Positions 1-6,742 of a stretch of DNA of 12,912 nt are shown here, in pieces. Numbering within the stretch: position 1 is the first letter of the stretch; the number at the start of each line of letters is the position of its first letter. The notes under the pieces were generated by a model. The model made no database searches, was not told where the DNA came from, and worked only from the letters and a program-made list of their open reading frames with translations. The stretch is taken from contig JAJDBA010000037.1 of NCBI GenBank assembly GCA_029261675.1, positions 1 to 12,912 on the forward strand, in the 5' to 3' direction. Source of the DNA: Nitrospinaceae bacterium. GTDB lineage: Bacteria > Nitrospinota > Nitrospinia > Nitrospinales > VA-1. A program made the position numbers and the translations under genes.

Positions 1-100
1 TTTTGGCGCACAAGTGCCCAAAATGATGGTGATTAAAACATAGCCTTCGGCATGTGTCAAGTCAAAATCTACCCCTCCTAAGCCTGAAAATATAATGTTT
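1..100. other. Intergenic segment downstream of hisD
   Basis: No gene is recognisable between the window edge and the hisD stop. Two plus-strand frames are open from the edge and close at 34-36 and 41-43; either could be the last codons of a gene outside the window, but neither tail is recognisable. The segment holds a candidate minus-strand promoter and a stem-loop with a T-tract, listed separately. An imperfect palindrome with a one-base bulge (TTTTGG, GCAC, GTGC, CCAAAA) lies at 1-23. Confidence 0.4.
32..60 (-). promoter_or_regulatory. Candidate sigma70-type promoter firing leftward
   Basis: On the minus strand a perfect TTGACA (55-60) is followed by a 17-base spacer and TTTAAT (32-37), a one-mismatch -10 box. 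Transcription would start near position 25 and run out of the window, so the driven gene is not visible. It lies downstream of hisD in the same direction. The match is good, but it is a motif call only. Confidence 0.4.
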
Positions 101-112
101 TCAGGTTTTTTT
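83..112 (+). terminator. Stem-loop with T-tract, plus-strand polarity
   Basis: CCTGAAAA (83-90) and TTTTCAGG (98-105) form a perfect 8-bp stem around a 7-base loop, followed by seven T residues (106-112). In the plus direction this is a textbook intrinsic terminator, presumably for a gene entering from the left. The right arm covers the hisD stop codon (101-103). Read in the hisD direction the hairpin lacks a following U-tract, so it is at best a weak terminator for hisD. Confidence 0.5.
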
Positions 113-1402
113 GTCAGGGTCTTCCAGCCGCAATTTCACCGAATTGGCGTGACCTCCCAAATCTTCCATTTCTGCTAGCATTGTTACAGTTTTGCCACAG
201 CTTTGTAACGCTTCCTTACTATAAGAAATCAAACTGGTGCGCTTGATAAAATCGTAAACGCCTAGAGGAGACGAAAACCGTGCCGTGCCGCTGGTCGGCA
301 AAACATGATTTGGACCTGCCAGGTAGTCCCCCATTGCTTCAGGCGTATAATGGCCCATAAATATGGCACCGGCATTATTCACCTTTTCGACCCACTCTGA
401 CGGATTTTCAACGGATAGCTCCAAATGCTCAGGGGCAACCTTATTAGCCATCTCTACCGCTTCCGATAGAGACCGGGTTACCAGCAAACAACAATTATTG
501 TTCAAGGAAACCTCGGCAATGGCTTTTTTACTCAAGGCTTTCACCTGTTCCTCCAGCTCCTGCCTGACCGCTTCGGCCAGCACCGCATCTGGGGTCACCA
601 GAATGGGAACCGCATCTTCATCGTGCTCCGCCTGAGACAGCAGGTCAGCGGCAACATAAGCCGGATTGGCCGAGCTATCTGCGACAATCAATATCTCGCT
701 GGGCCCCGCAATCATATCGATATCGACGATTCCAAAAACCAACCTTTTAGCTAAAGCCACGAAGATATTCCCAGGCCCGACAATTTTATCCACCCGCGGG
801 ATCGTATCTGTGCCAAAGGCCATCGCAGCGACGGCTTGAGCACCGCCCACCTTATAAATTTCAGTCACACCAGCCAGATCTGCCGCCACCAACACATGCG
901 GTCGCGTCTCGGCATCGGGAAAAGGCGAACACATTACCACCCGCTTTACTCCGGCAACCTTTGCAGGGATGGCATTCATCAATACCGAAGAAGGATAAGA
1001 AGCCTTGCCACCGGGAACATAAATCCCCGCGACTGCAAGCGGTCGCACCATCTGGCCGAGCATGATGCCTTCCTTTTCATAAGTCCATGAGTCTTGCTTT
1101 TGTCTTTCATGGAACAGGCGAATTCTTTTTTCAGCTTCCTTGAGCGCGACAAGCTCTTCTGGCTTTACTTCTTTATAAGCTGCAGCTATCTCCTCTGCAC
1201 TCACCCGAATTTTTTCCAAAGGCAGGGTGTGACGATCAAACTTGTGCGTCAACTGCAACACCGCTGCATCGCCCTGCTCCTTAACATCATTTAAAATCTT
1301 TCGGACTGTTTCATCCTGCACGAATAAATCCATATTCGATCGATTCACTAAAGCATCCACCACATCCTGATAATCCGAGTCCGAAAATTTGCAAACTTTC
1401 AT
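101..1402 (-). CDS. hisD: Histidinol dehydrogenase
   Basis: Catalyses the last two steps of histidine biosynthesis, the NAD-dependent oxidation of L-histidinol via histidinal to histidine, in the cytoplasm. At 433 residues it is full length. The expected zinc ligands are all present: Gln257 and His260 (SQAEHDED), Asp359 (MGDYLAGPNH) and His418 (GGHANS). The catalytic Glu325-His326 pair sits in PEHLEL. Other signatures are VPGGKASYPSSVLM near 129-142 and KIVGPGN near 206-212. The ATG at 1400-1402 is preceded by AGAGGTGG (complement of 1412-1419), a strong ribosome binding site nine bases away. It lies 18 bp after the DUF2064 gene and is probably cotranscribed with it. No other his genes are in the window. 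Confidence 0.97.
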   Translation of the reverse strand: MKVCKFSDSDYQDVVDALVNRSNMDLFVQDETVRKILNDVKEQGDAAVLQLTHKFDRHTLPLEKIRVSAEEIAAAYKEVKPEELVALKEAEKRIRLFHERQKQDSWTYEKEGIMLGQMVRPLAVAGIYVPGGKASYPSSVLMNAIPAKVAGVKRVVMCSPFPDAETRPHVLVAADLAGVTEIYKVGGAQAVAAMAFGTDTIPRVDKIVGPGNIFVALAKRLVFGIVDIDMIAGPSEILIVADSSANPAYVAADLLSQAEHDEDAVPILVTPDAVLAEAVRQELEEQVKALSKKAIAEVSLNNNCCLLVTRSLSEAVEMANKVAPEHLELSVENPSEWVEKVNNAGAIFMGHYTPEAMGDYLAGPNHVLPTSGTARFSSPLGVYDFIKRTSLISYSKEALQSCGKTVTMLAEMEDLGGHANSVKLRLEDPDKKT

Positions 1403-1420
1403 TTTAAAAAACCACCTCTA

Positions 1421-2098
1421 TTAAAAAGATATCTCATCAAGAATTTTTTGGGTTTTGCTACCTTCATACAAACCCGACTGCGTAATAAGCTCCAAATGTG
1501 TTTTAAGGAATTTCAAATCTTCCGGTAAATCCACATCGTACCAGACTGGCAATAGCTCTAAAGAAATATCCAACTTCTTTACACAGCCTAAGGTTTCCCT
1601 CAGAACCTGGTCTGTTCCCCAAGCGATGCCGTCAAACACCTCAGAAACCTTGCCAGACATTCCAATCAGATAGTAACCGCCGTCGGTACTGGGGCCGAGC
1701 ATCAGGTCTTTATCGGACTCCAAAGCCTGATTAATATATGAAACAGGCAAAGACGGACTATCCGACCCAATAATTACCACCTTTTTATACCCATCAGCAA
1801 AACGATCGACAAAAGCCTGACGCATTTTGTCTCCCAAGTCTTTTCCTTGCTGAATAAACAACCTCGTATCAGAACTCTCTATTCCGCTAAAGAACCCCGA
1901 AAGGTTTGATGGCGAGATTCCAACAAAGCAATCAGTATTGTCCACTTGTCGAATTTTTCCCAGGCTATCCTCAACAAAGCAGGTATAAAGCCTTAGAATC
2001 GTTTCATCATCAAGGAACGAACTCAAACGGGTTTTAACCTGACCCAAAATAGGATCACGTGCAAACAAAATAACCGCATTATCTTTTAATTTTTCCAT
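1421..2098 (-). CDS. DUF2064 / TIGR04282 family glycosyltransferase
   Basis: A 225-residue GT-A fold protein of the TIGR04282 (DUF2064, SpsA-like) family, probably cytoplasmic; its acceptor sugar or lipid is unknown. Visible family signatures are FARDPILGQVKTRL (12-25) at the nucleotide-binding loop, IGSDSPSLP (110-118) and GPSTDGGYYLIGM (135-147), a conserved W-G-T near 160-162, and WYDVDLPEDL near 186-195. Family members often sit beside a TIGR04283 glycosyltransferase, but none is present here. It is the first gene of a unit with hisD, 18 bp apart. The ATG at 2096-2098 has no evident Shine-Dalgarno sequence, and a candidate -10 box ends only five bases upstream, so the mRNA may be leaderless. 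The family call is firm; the substrate is not known. Confidence 0.88.
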   Translation of the reverse strand: MEKLKDNAVILFARDPILGQVKTRLSSFLDDETILRLYTCFVEDSLGKIRQVDNTDCFVGISPSNLSGFFSGIESSDTRLFIQQGKDLGDKMRQAFVDRFADGYKKVVIIGSDSPSLPVSYINQALESDKDLMLGPSTDGGYYLIGMSGKVSEVFDGIAWGTDQVLRETLGCVKKLDISLELLPVWYDVDLPEDLKFLKTHLELITQSGLYEGSKTQKILDEISF

Positions 2099-2103
2099 TC
2101 ACT

Positions 2104-2133
2104 ATTCTATCTATATGGAGCCGACTGTGGCAA
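2104..2133 (-). promoter_or_regulatory. Candidate promoter for the DUF2064-hisD unit
   Basis: On the minus strand TTGCCA (2128-2133) and TAGAAT (2104-2109) are separated by 18 bases, each with one mismatch to the sigma70 consensus. The implied start falls on or next to the ATG at 2098, so the message would have essentially no leader, which agrees with the lack of a ribosome binding site. Motif evidence only. Confidence 0.35.
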
Positions 2134-2179
2134 TTTGTCGATACCCGCTAACCCAAAAATATCATCAAGCAACAGGTCA

Positions 2180-2214
2180 CCCCCACCTCTCACGAGAGTG
2201 GACCACTAAGGGGG
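2180..2214. repeat. Dyad in the divergent promoter region
   Basis: CCAC/GTGG (2183-2186 with 2198-2201) plus TCTC/GAGA (2188-2191 with 2194-2197) make a near-perfect inverted repeat with one bulged C and a very short centre. An outer CCCCC (2180-2184) can alternatively pair with GGGGG (2210-2214). It lies directly upstream of the plus-strand -35 box, between two divergent promoters, where an operator would sit. No regulator is identified. Confidence 0.3.
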
Positions 2215-2243
2215 TTGACTCAGCGCGTAAAGGCTCCTAAACT
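2215..2243 (+). promoter_or_regulatory. Candidate promoter for the PAP2-GT9-gcvPB operon
   Basis: TTGACT (2215-2220), a 17-base spacer and TAAACT (2238-2243) resemble a sigma70 promoter. The predicted start near 2250 gives a short leader reaching the AAGGA at 2272, which fits the proposed translation start at 2286 better than the downstream ATG at 2343. Confidence 0.4.
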
Positions 2244-2271
2244 TCTAGCATTACTTCTATCGCTTCTTTAC

Positions 2272-2276
2272 AAGGA
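2272..2276 (+). promoter_or_regulatory. Ribosome binding site pointing to a non-AUG start
   Basis: AAGGA lies nine bases before ATC at 2286. No ATG, GTG or TTG occurs in any frame in the window this site would serve (about 2278-2295). The region downstream is nevertheless coding for PAP2-like residues, so the site supports initiation at ATC 2286. Confidence 0.4.
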
Positions 2277-2285
2277 ACAAACACC

Positions 2286-2825
2286 ATCCTCGATTTAGAC
2301 CTTTCGCTATTCTACTGGATCAACCAGCATTTTCAATCCCGAATGATGGACAAGTTCATGCTGTTTGTTACCATAAAAGAAAACTTTTATGGTGCGGGAA
2401 TTGTCTGCCTCATTGCTCTTCTCGGAGTATACAAGCATCGCGGACTCGCTTTCCTTGTTGCTGCAGGCGTCGCCATCGGTCTGGCCGATGCTATAGGCCA
2501 TAATATTTTAAAAGAAGGTATCGAACGGCTTCGCCCATGTCATGTTCTGCCACAAGACATCATAGGTATAGTCAGCTGTTCCAACAGTTTTTCATTTCCC
2601 TCCAACCATGCAGCAAATTCATTTGCGGCAGCCACTCTCTTAAGCCTCTGCTTTCGCAATACCACTCTAATGGTTTTTGCTTTCGCGCTGATTGTTTGCT
2701 ACTCAAGAGTTTATTTAAGAGTGCATTACCCCAGTGATGTTCTAGGTGGAGCTATTTTAGGAAGCTGCATGGGTTATATCGGTTATCGTGTTTATGGCAA
2801 GATTTTACCATATATAAAACCCTGA
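2286..2825 (+). CDS. PAP2-family membrane lipid phosphatase
   Basis: A small membrane phosphatase of the type 2 phosphatidic acid phosphatase family. Members act on undecaprenyl pyrophosphate, phosphatidylglycerophosphate or lipid A, so the exact substrate is open. All three catalytic motifs are intact, numbered from the ATG at 2343: K57-x6-R64-P65, P86-S-N-H89 (a PSGH variant), and S121-R122-x5-H128-x3-D132. The spacers are hydrophobic membrane segments. The usual start would be the ATG at 2343 (160 residues), but the frame stays open upstream to 2241 and encodes a typical PAP2 N-terminus (LSLFYWINQHF) without ATG, GTG or TTG. I place the start at ATC 2286 (179 residues), nine bases after AAGGA. 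It heads an envelope operon, 13 bp before the GT9 gene. Confidence 0.85.
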   Translation: MLDLDLSLFYWINQHFQSRMMDKFMLFVTIKENFYGAGIVCLIALLGVYKHRGLAFLVAAGVAIGLADAIGHNILKEGIERLRPCHVLPQDIIGIVSCSNSFSFPSNHAANSFAAATLLSLCFRNTTLMVFAFALIVCYSRVYLRVHYPSDVLGGAILGSCMGYIGYRVYGKILPYIKP

Positions 2826-2838
2826 CCGGCCTCGCTCC

Positions 2839-3921
2839 ATGAGCTCAAAAAGTTCAAAAAAACCAAAAAAAATTCTTGTCATCAAACTGAGTGCATTGGG
2901 GGACGTTATTCACACCTTACCCGTGGCCCGCACCCTGCGACAGGAATATCCTGACGCTTTCATCGCATGGATGATCGAAGAACGCTATCAAGAGCTTTTA
3001 TATAACAATCCAGACATCGACCAAATTATCACCATCCGCACAAAAGTCTGGCGCAAAAACTGGAGCAGAGAGACCTTCAATGAAATCCTGAAAATAATAA
3101 AAAGTCTTCGACAAAAAAAATTCGATGTGGTTTTCGATTTACACGGACTGATTAAAAGCGGCATCATCGCGATGTTGAGCGGAGCAAAAACTAAAGTTGG
3201 GTTCCATAGAAAAAACTGTAAAGAAAAAGTCAGCTCCATCTTCACCAATATAAAAGGCCCTTATATGGCAGGTGGTATTCATGTGGTTGACATGTACCTG
3301 ACTCTGGTGCAATCCGCATTGGACATAGAAAACGTAGCAAAACAATTTCCTCTTTCCACTCCTGAAGTTCAGGAACAAAAAATCGAAGGCTTTTTTCAGA
3401 GTCATCCTGATCTCACTACTAAACCGATTGTGGGGGTCAATCCCGGTGCTGGATTCGAAAGCAAACTTTGGGAGGTGGAAAAGTTCGCCAAATTAGCCGA
3501 TCGCATTGTCGATGAGATGGGCTATTCCATATTATTGCTCTGGGGACCGGGAGAAGAACAAAAAGCCAAACAAATTGCGAAATTCATGAAGCAAAAAAGC
3601 TGGCTCGCCCCAGCCACCACAATTCAGGAATCTATAGCTCTTTACAAACGGCTCAAACTACTGGTAAGTTGTGATTCGGGGCCGCTTCATCTTTGTTCGG
3701 CATTAGGCATCCCAACCGTATCATTATTCGGGCCAACGGACCCTGTAAGAAACGGCGCGTATGGGTTGCACCACGAAACGGTTTATAAAATGCTTCCCTG
3801 CAGTTTTTGTTGGAAAAGAAAATGCCCATTGGGTACCGATGAATGCATGCAGAAAATAACAGTCGAAGATGTATTTGAAGCGGTTCAATCGAACCAAAAA
3901 AACAATAATAAAGTGGAGTGA
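2839..3921 (+). CDS. Glycosyltransferase family 9, heptosyltransferase I-like
   Basis: A 360-residue GT9 enzyme of the ADP-heptose:LPS heptosyltransferase type, expected to add a heptose to the lipopolysaccharide inner core at the cytoplasmic face. The N-terminal Rossmann domain starts with KLSALGDVIHTLP, with Asp22 matching the catalytic Asp of WaaC. The C-terminal nucleotide-sugar domain has LLWGPGEE near 233-240 and CDSGPLHLCSALGIPTV near 278-294, then SLFGPTDP. Four cysteines follow (C321, C324, C329, C336), a cluster seen in many members of this group. The ATG has no clear ribosome binding site; translation may be coupled to the PAP2 gene ending 13 bp upstream. Most like WaaC, but orthology cannot be proved here, so no symbol is given. 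Confidence 0.9.
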   Translation: MSSKSSKKPKKILVIKLSALGDVIHTLPVARTLRQEYPDAFIAWMIEERYQELLYNNPDIDQIITIRTKVWRKNWSRETFNEILKIIKSLRQKKFDVVFDLHGLIKSGIIAMLSGAKTKVGFHRKNCKEKVSSIFTNIKGPYMAGGIHVVDMYLTLVQSALDIENVAKQFPLSTPEVQEQKIEGFFQSHPDLTTKPIVGVNPGAGFESKLWEVEKFAKLADRIVDEMGYSILLLWGPGEEQKAKQIAKFMKQKSWLAPATTIQESIALYKRLKLLVSCDSGPLHLCSALGIPTVSLFGPTDPVRNGAYGLHHETVYKMLPCSFCWKRKCPLGTDECMQKITVEDVFEAVQSNQKNNNKVE

Positions 3922-3924
3922 TTC

Positions 3925-4092
3925 ATGGGAATCGATAAAGAGTTACTAGACATTTTGGTTTGCCCCAAATGCAAAGGCGATCTTGAACTGAGCGAAGAGG
4001 AAGACAGCCTCAACTGCAAACCTTGTAGCTTGAGGTATCCTATTAAAGACGATATTCCTGTCATGCTTATTGACGAAGCCCTGCCTCTCTAA
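3925..4092 (+). CDS. Trm112/UPF0434 zinc-ribbon protein
   Basis: A 55-residue protein beginning MGIDKELLDILVCPKCKG. Two CxxC pairs (C13/C16 and C31/C34) form a zinc ribbon, and YPIKDDIPVMLIDEA near the end is the family signature. The Trm112 family includes methyltransferase-activating partners in eukaryotes and archaea, and bacterial YcaR-type proteins often found among LPS genes; the bacterial role is poorly defined. GGAG at 3915-3918 lies six bases before the ATG, and the gene starts three bases after the GT9 stop, so it is part of the operon. Confidence 0.9.
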   Translation: MGIDKELLDILVCPKCKGDLELSEEEDSLNCKPCSLRYPIKDDIPVMLIDEALPL

Positions 4093-4167
4093 ATTAAACT
4101 GACGCAAAAACCATAATATCGCTCTACTCCGGATCGGATAACCGCTCCCTAACAATTGACATCTCGC

Positions 4168-5223
4168 ATGAAACCATTCCTCCGGTCCATTGAATATAGA
4201 ATCAAAGTAATCATCTGGACTCTATTTCGGATACTTTCGGGGGGAAATGCTCCTCCTGTATCCATCCCTGTTGATTTTTCAAAAATTTCAAATGTACTGG
4301 TGGTTCGTCCCGACCGGTTGGGAGATGTTGTTCTGTCAACACCGGTCTATGAATCTTTAAAACGTTCTTTTCCTCATTTAAAAATCACTGCCATGGTGAA
4401 CCCCATCCAGTCGGGGATACTCGAAGACAATCCACATCTACATAAAATTATTTTAATGCGACGCAGGCGATTCTGGCGAGCCATTCGGCAATCGCGAAAA
4501 GAGAAGTTTGATCTCGCTATTACGCTCAACAAAAAATTCAGCGCCACGGCAACCTTTTTCACCCTTTGCGCAGGCGCCACAATAAATGCGGGTTATCGCC
4601 ATTCGCAAAGTTCATGGGGATACAACATACAACTTCCTGTCGAAGGTCAGCCCTGTCACGAAATTGAAAACAATCTGGCACTCCTAAAACATATGGGAGT
4701 ACCACAAATAGTTTCACAACCGCGAATCTTTTTTAATGACAGGGAAAAACAAAAAGTTGCAGGCATCATAAACTCCAACAAAAAAACGCGACCTCTGATT
4801 CTAGTCAAAACCGGAACTCGCATCCCAGAATGGGGATGGCAATGGGAAAAGTTTCAGATTGTCATGGAACATATTCTGAAAAATGATATCGCCGACATCT
4901 GGTTGATAAATGGACCCGGGGAAGAAACCGAACTCGAATCCCATATTTCAAAAATGGAATTCAAACCACGATTATTGCCGCTGGTGAAAGTAAAAGAGCT
5001 TGCGCTTTTGATGCAACAATGCGATCTTCTTTTTTGCAATCACACGGGCATCATGCACCTTGCCTCGGCAGTTGAAAAACCCGCTTGCGTTATATTCAAA
5101 CATGGGGAAATCCAACGCTGGGGCCCCAGACATCCGACAAGTGTGGTTCTCGATGACAGGCATCAAGACAATCTAAAACCAGAAACCGTTATTAATACCC
5201 TCAATAAGATCCTGAAGGACTAA
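4168..5223 (+). CDS. Glycosyltransferase family 9, second heptosyltransferase-like
   Basis: A second GT9 protein (351 residues from ATG 4168) distinct from the first. An N-terminal stretch with an amphipathic, membrane-leaning helix (IKVIIWTLFRIL) precedes the Rossmann start VLVVRPDRLGDVVLSTP, whose Asp matches the family catalytic position. The donor-binding half has LINGPGEE and CNHTGIMHLASAVEKPACV. It lacks the C-terminal cysteine cluster of its neighbour. Such proteins add heptose or other sugars to LPS core or related glycans; the acceptor is unknown. A TTG at 4156 in the same frame would add four residues. Neither start has a good ribosome binding site, and I prefer the ATG. It is preceded by a 75-bp gap without a gene and lies five bases before gcvPB. 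Confidence 0.87.
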   Translation: MKPFLRSIEYRIKVIIWTLFRILSGGNAPPVSIPVDFSKISNVLVVRPDRLGDVVLSTPVYESLKRSFPHLKITAMVNPIQSGILEDNPHLHKIILMRRRRFWRAIRQSRKEKFDLAITLNKKFSATATFFTLCAGATINAGYRHSQSSWGYNIQLPVEGQPCHEIENNLALLKHMGVPQIVSQPRIFFNDREKQKVAGIINSNKKTRPLILVKTGTRIPEWGWQWEKFQIVMEHILKNDIADIWLINGPGEETELESHISKMEFKPRLLPLVKVKELALLMQQCDLLFCNHTGIMHLASAVEKPACVIFKHGEIQRWGPRHPTSVVLDDRHQDNLKPETVINTLNKILKD

Positions 5224-5228
5224 ACTCC

Positions 5229-6734
5229 ATGAGCAGCGAACAAAATAAAACTTCATCCAAGTCAGACATAGCAACTGCCGGATTGATATTCAATGAACCC
5301 GTTGTATTCGAGTTGGGGTCTCCCGGTCGCAAGGCCTATTCCCTACCTTCTTGCGATGTACCGGAAATCGATCTGGAAACCCTGCTACCGCCAGATGAAA
5401 TTCGCGACCCTATTGAGGAATTTCCAGAGTTGTCCGAGCTAGATGTCGTGCGCCATTACACAAGGTTATCGCAATGGAATTTCAGCATCGATACCAACTT
5501 TTATCCATTGGGATCATGCACCATGAAGTACAACCCAAAAATCAACGAAACTCTGGCGCGCCTACCCGGTTTTGCAGCGCATCACCCTATGTCTGCAGAT
5601 GAAGATTCACAAGGTAGCTTGCAACTGATGTACGAGTTGCAAGAATGCCTCAAAGAAATAAGTGGTATGGATCACGCCAGCCTGCAACCCGCAGCGGGTG
5701 CGCAAGGCGAGTTTGCTGGGATGCTGATGATTCAGGCTTATCACACAGCAAAAGGGAATCCGCGAAAAAAAGTGTTACTGCCCGATTCCGCCCACGGCAC
5801 CAACCCTGCCAGCGCAACTCTTTGCGGTTATAAATCCGTGCAGATACCTTCCAACTCCGAAGGTCTGATCGACATAGACAAGCTGGAAGCTGTTATGGAC
5901 GAAGAAACGGCAGCTATCATGTTGACCAATCCTAATACATTGGGAATGTTTGAGAAAGATATCTTAAAAATTACCGAAATTGTGCACAGCAAAGGCGGAC
6001 TGGTTTACTGCGATGGCGCGAACTTAAACGCGGTTATGGGAATCGTCAAAATGGGAGAAATGGGAATCGATGTTTTACACATCAACCTGCATAAAACCTT
6101 TTCGACTCCGCATGGTGGCGGCGGCCCCGGTGCAGGCCCTGTTTGTATCAAAAATATTCTTGAGCCTTATCTACCGAAACCCGTCGTAGAGAAAAAGGGT
6201 CATAACTATTCTTTAAATTATGATCGCCCTGAAAGTGTTGGCAAATTGAAAGTGTTTAACGGCAACTTCGGAATGTTACTGAGAGCTTATGTCTACATTC
6301 GCACCCTTGGGCCCGAAGGAATTCTCGAAGCCGCACAATCTGCCGTATTAAATGCAAACTACATTCGTGAAAAATTAAAAGACACGTTTCACCTACCGTT
6401 CACAGGAGCTAGTCTGCACGAATGCGTGTTCAACGACAAAGGTCAGGGAATCAGCACGATGGATTTCGCCAAAGAGCTCATAGACCACGGGTTCCACCCA
6501 CCAACGGTTTATTTTCCTCTGATCGTAAAAGGCGCATTGATGATCGAGCCAACGGAAACCGAATCGAAAGAAACACTCGACATGTTTATCGAATCGATGA
6601 AGTCCATCGCCAAAAAAGGCCATGAAGACCCCGATAGCTTTCACGACGCGCCGCGCCTGCCGAAAGTATCTCGTCCCGATGAAGCCCGCGCCGCACGCCA
6701 ACCGATTTTAAGATGGACGGGACAACCTGCGTAA
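5229..6734 (+). CDS. gcvPB: Glycine dehydrogenase (decarboxylating) subunit 2
   Basis: The C-terminal half-type subunit of the glycine cleavage P-protein. It carries the pyridoxal phosphate lysine (Lys289 in NLHKTFSTPHGGGGPG) and, with GcvPA, decarboxylates glycine and passes aminomethyl to lipoyl-GcvH. Its 501 residues fit the two-subunit form rather than the fused form of about 950 residues. Other conserved segments are YPLGSCTMKYNPK near 92-104, LLPDSAHGTNPASA near 183-196 and YCDGANLNA near 260-268. GAAGGA about nine bases before the ATG serves as ribosome binding site. The gene is last in the envelope operon. gcvPA, gcvH and gcvT are not in the window, so the partners must be encoded elsewhere. 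It converges on the transporter with only 8 bp between stop codons. Confidence 0.96.
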   Translation: MSSEQNKTSSKSDIATAGLIFNEPVVFELGSPGRKAYSLPSCDVPEIDLETLLPPDEIRDPIEEFPELSELDVVRHYTRLSQWNFSIDTNFYPLGSCTMKYNPKINETLARLPGFAAHHPMSADEDSQGSLQLMYELQECLKEISGMDHASLQPAAGAQGEFAGMLMIQAYHTAKGNPRKKVLLPDSAHGTNPASATLCGYKSVQIPSNSEGLIDIDKLEAVMDEETAAIMLTNPNTLGMFEKDILKITEIVHSKGGLVYCDGANLNAVMGIVKMGEMGIDVLHINLHKTFSTPHGGGGPGAGPVCIKNILEPYLPKPVVEKKGHNYSLNYDRPESVGKLKVFNGNFGMLLRAYVYIRTLGPEGILEAAQSAVLNANYIREKLKDTFHLPFTGASLHECVFNDKGQGISTMDFAKELIDHGFHPPTVYFPLIVKGALMIEPTETESKETLDMFIESMKSIAKKGHEDPDSFHDAPRLPKVSRPDEARAARQPILRWTGQPA

Positions 6735-6742
6735 CGCTGGGC

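Noticed and set aside
363..1294. Plus-strand open frames within hisD
   Set aside because: They lie antisense to a fully conserved hisD and show no family signature or ribosome binding site; they are shadows.
3946..4155. Minus-strand open frame over the Trm112 region
   Set aside because: The plus strand encodes a zinc-ribbon protein with both CxxC pairs and a good ribosome binding site, so the antisense frame is a shadow.
4156..4161. TTGACA as a -35 box for an internal promoter before the second GT9 gene
   Set aside because: No -10-like hexamer occurs at 16-18 bases downstream, and the hexamer overlaps the coding start.
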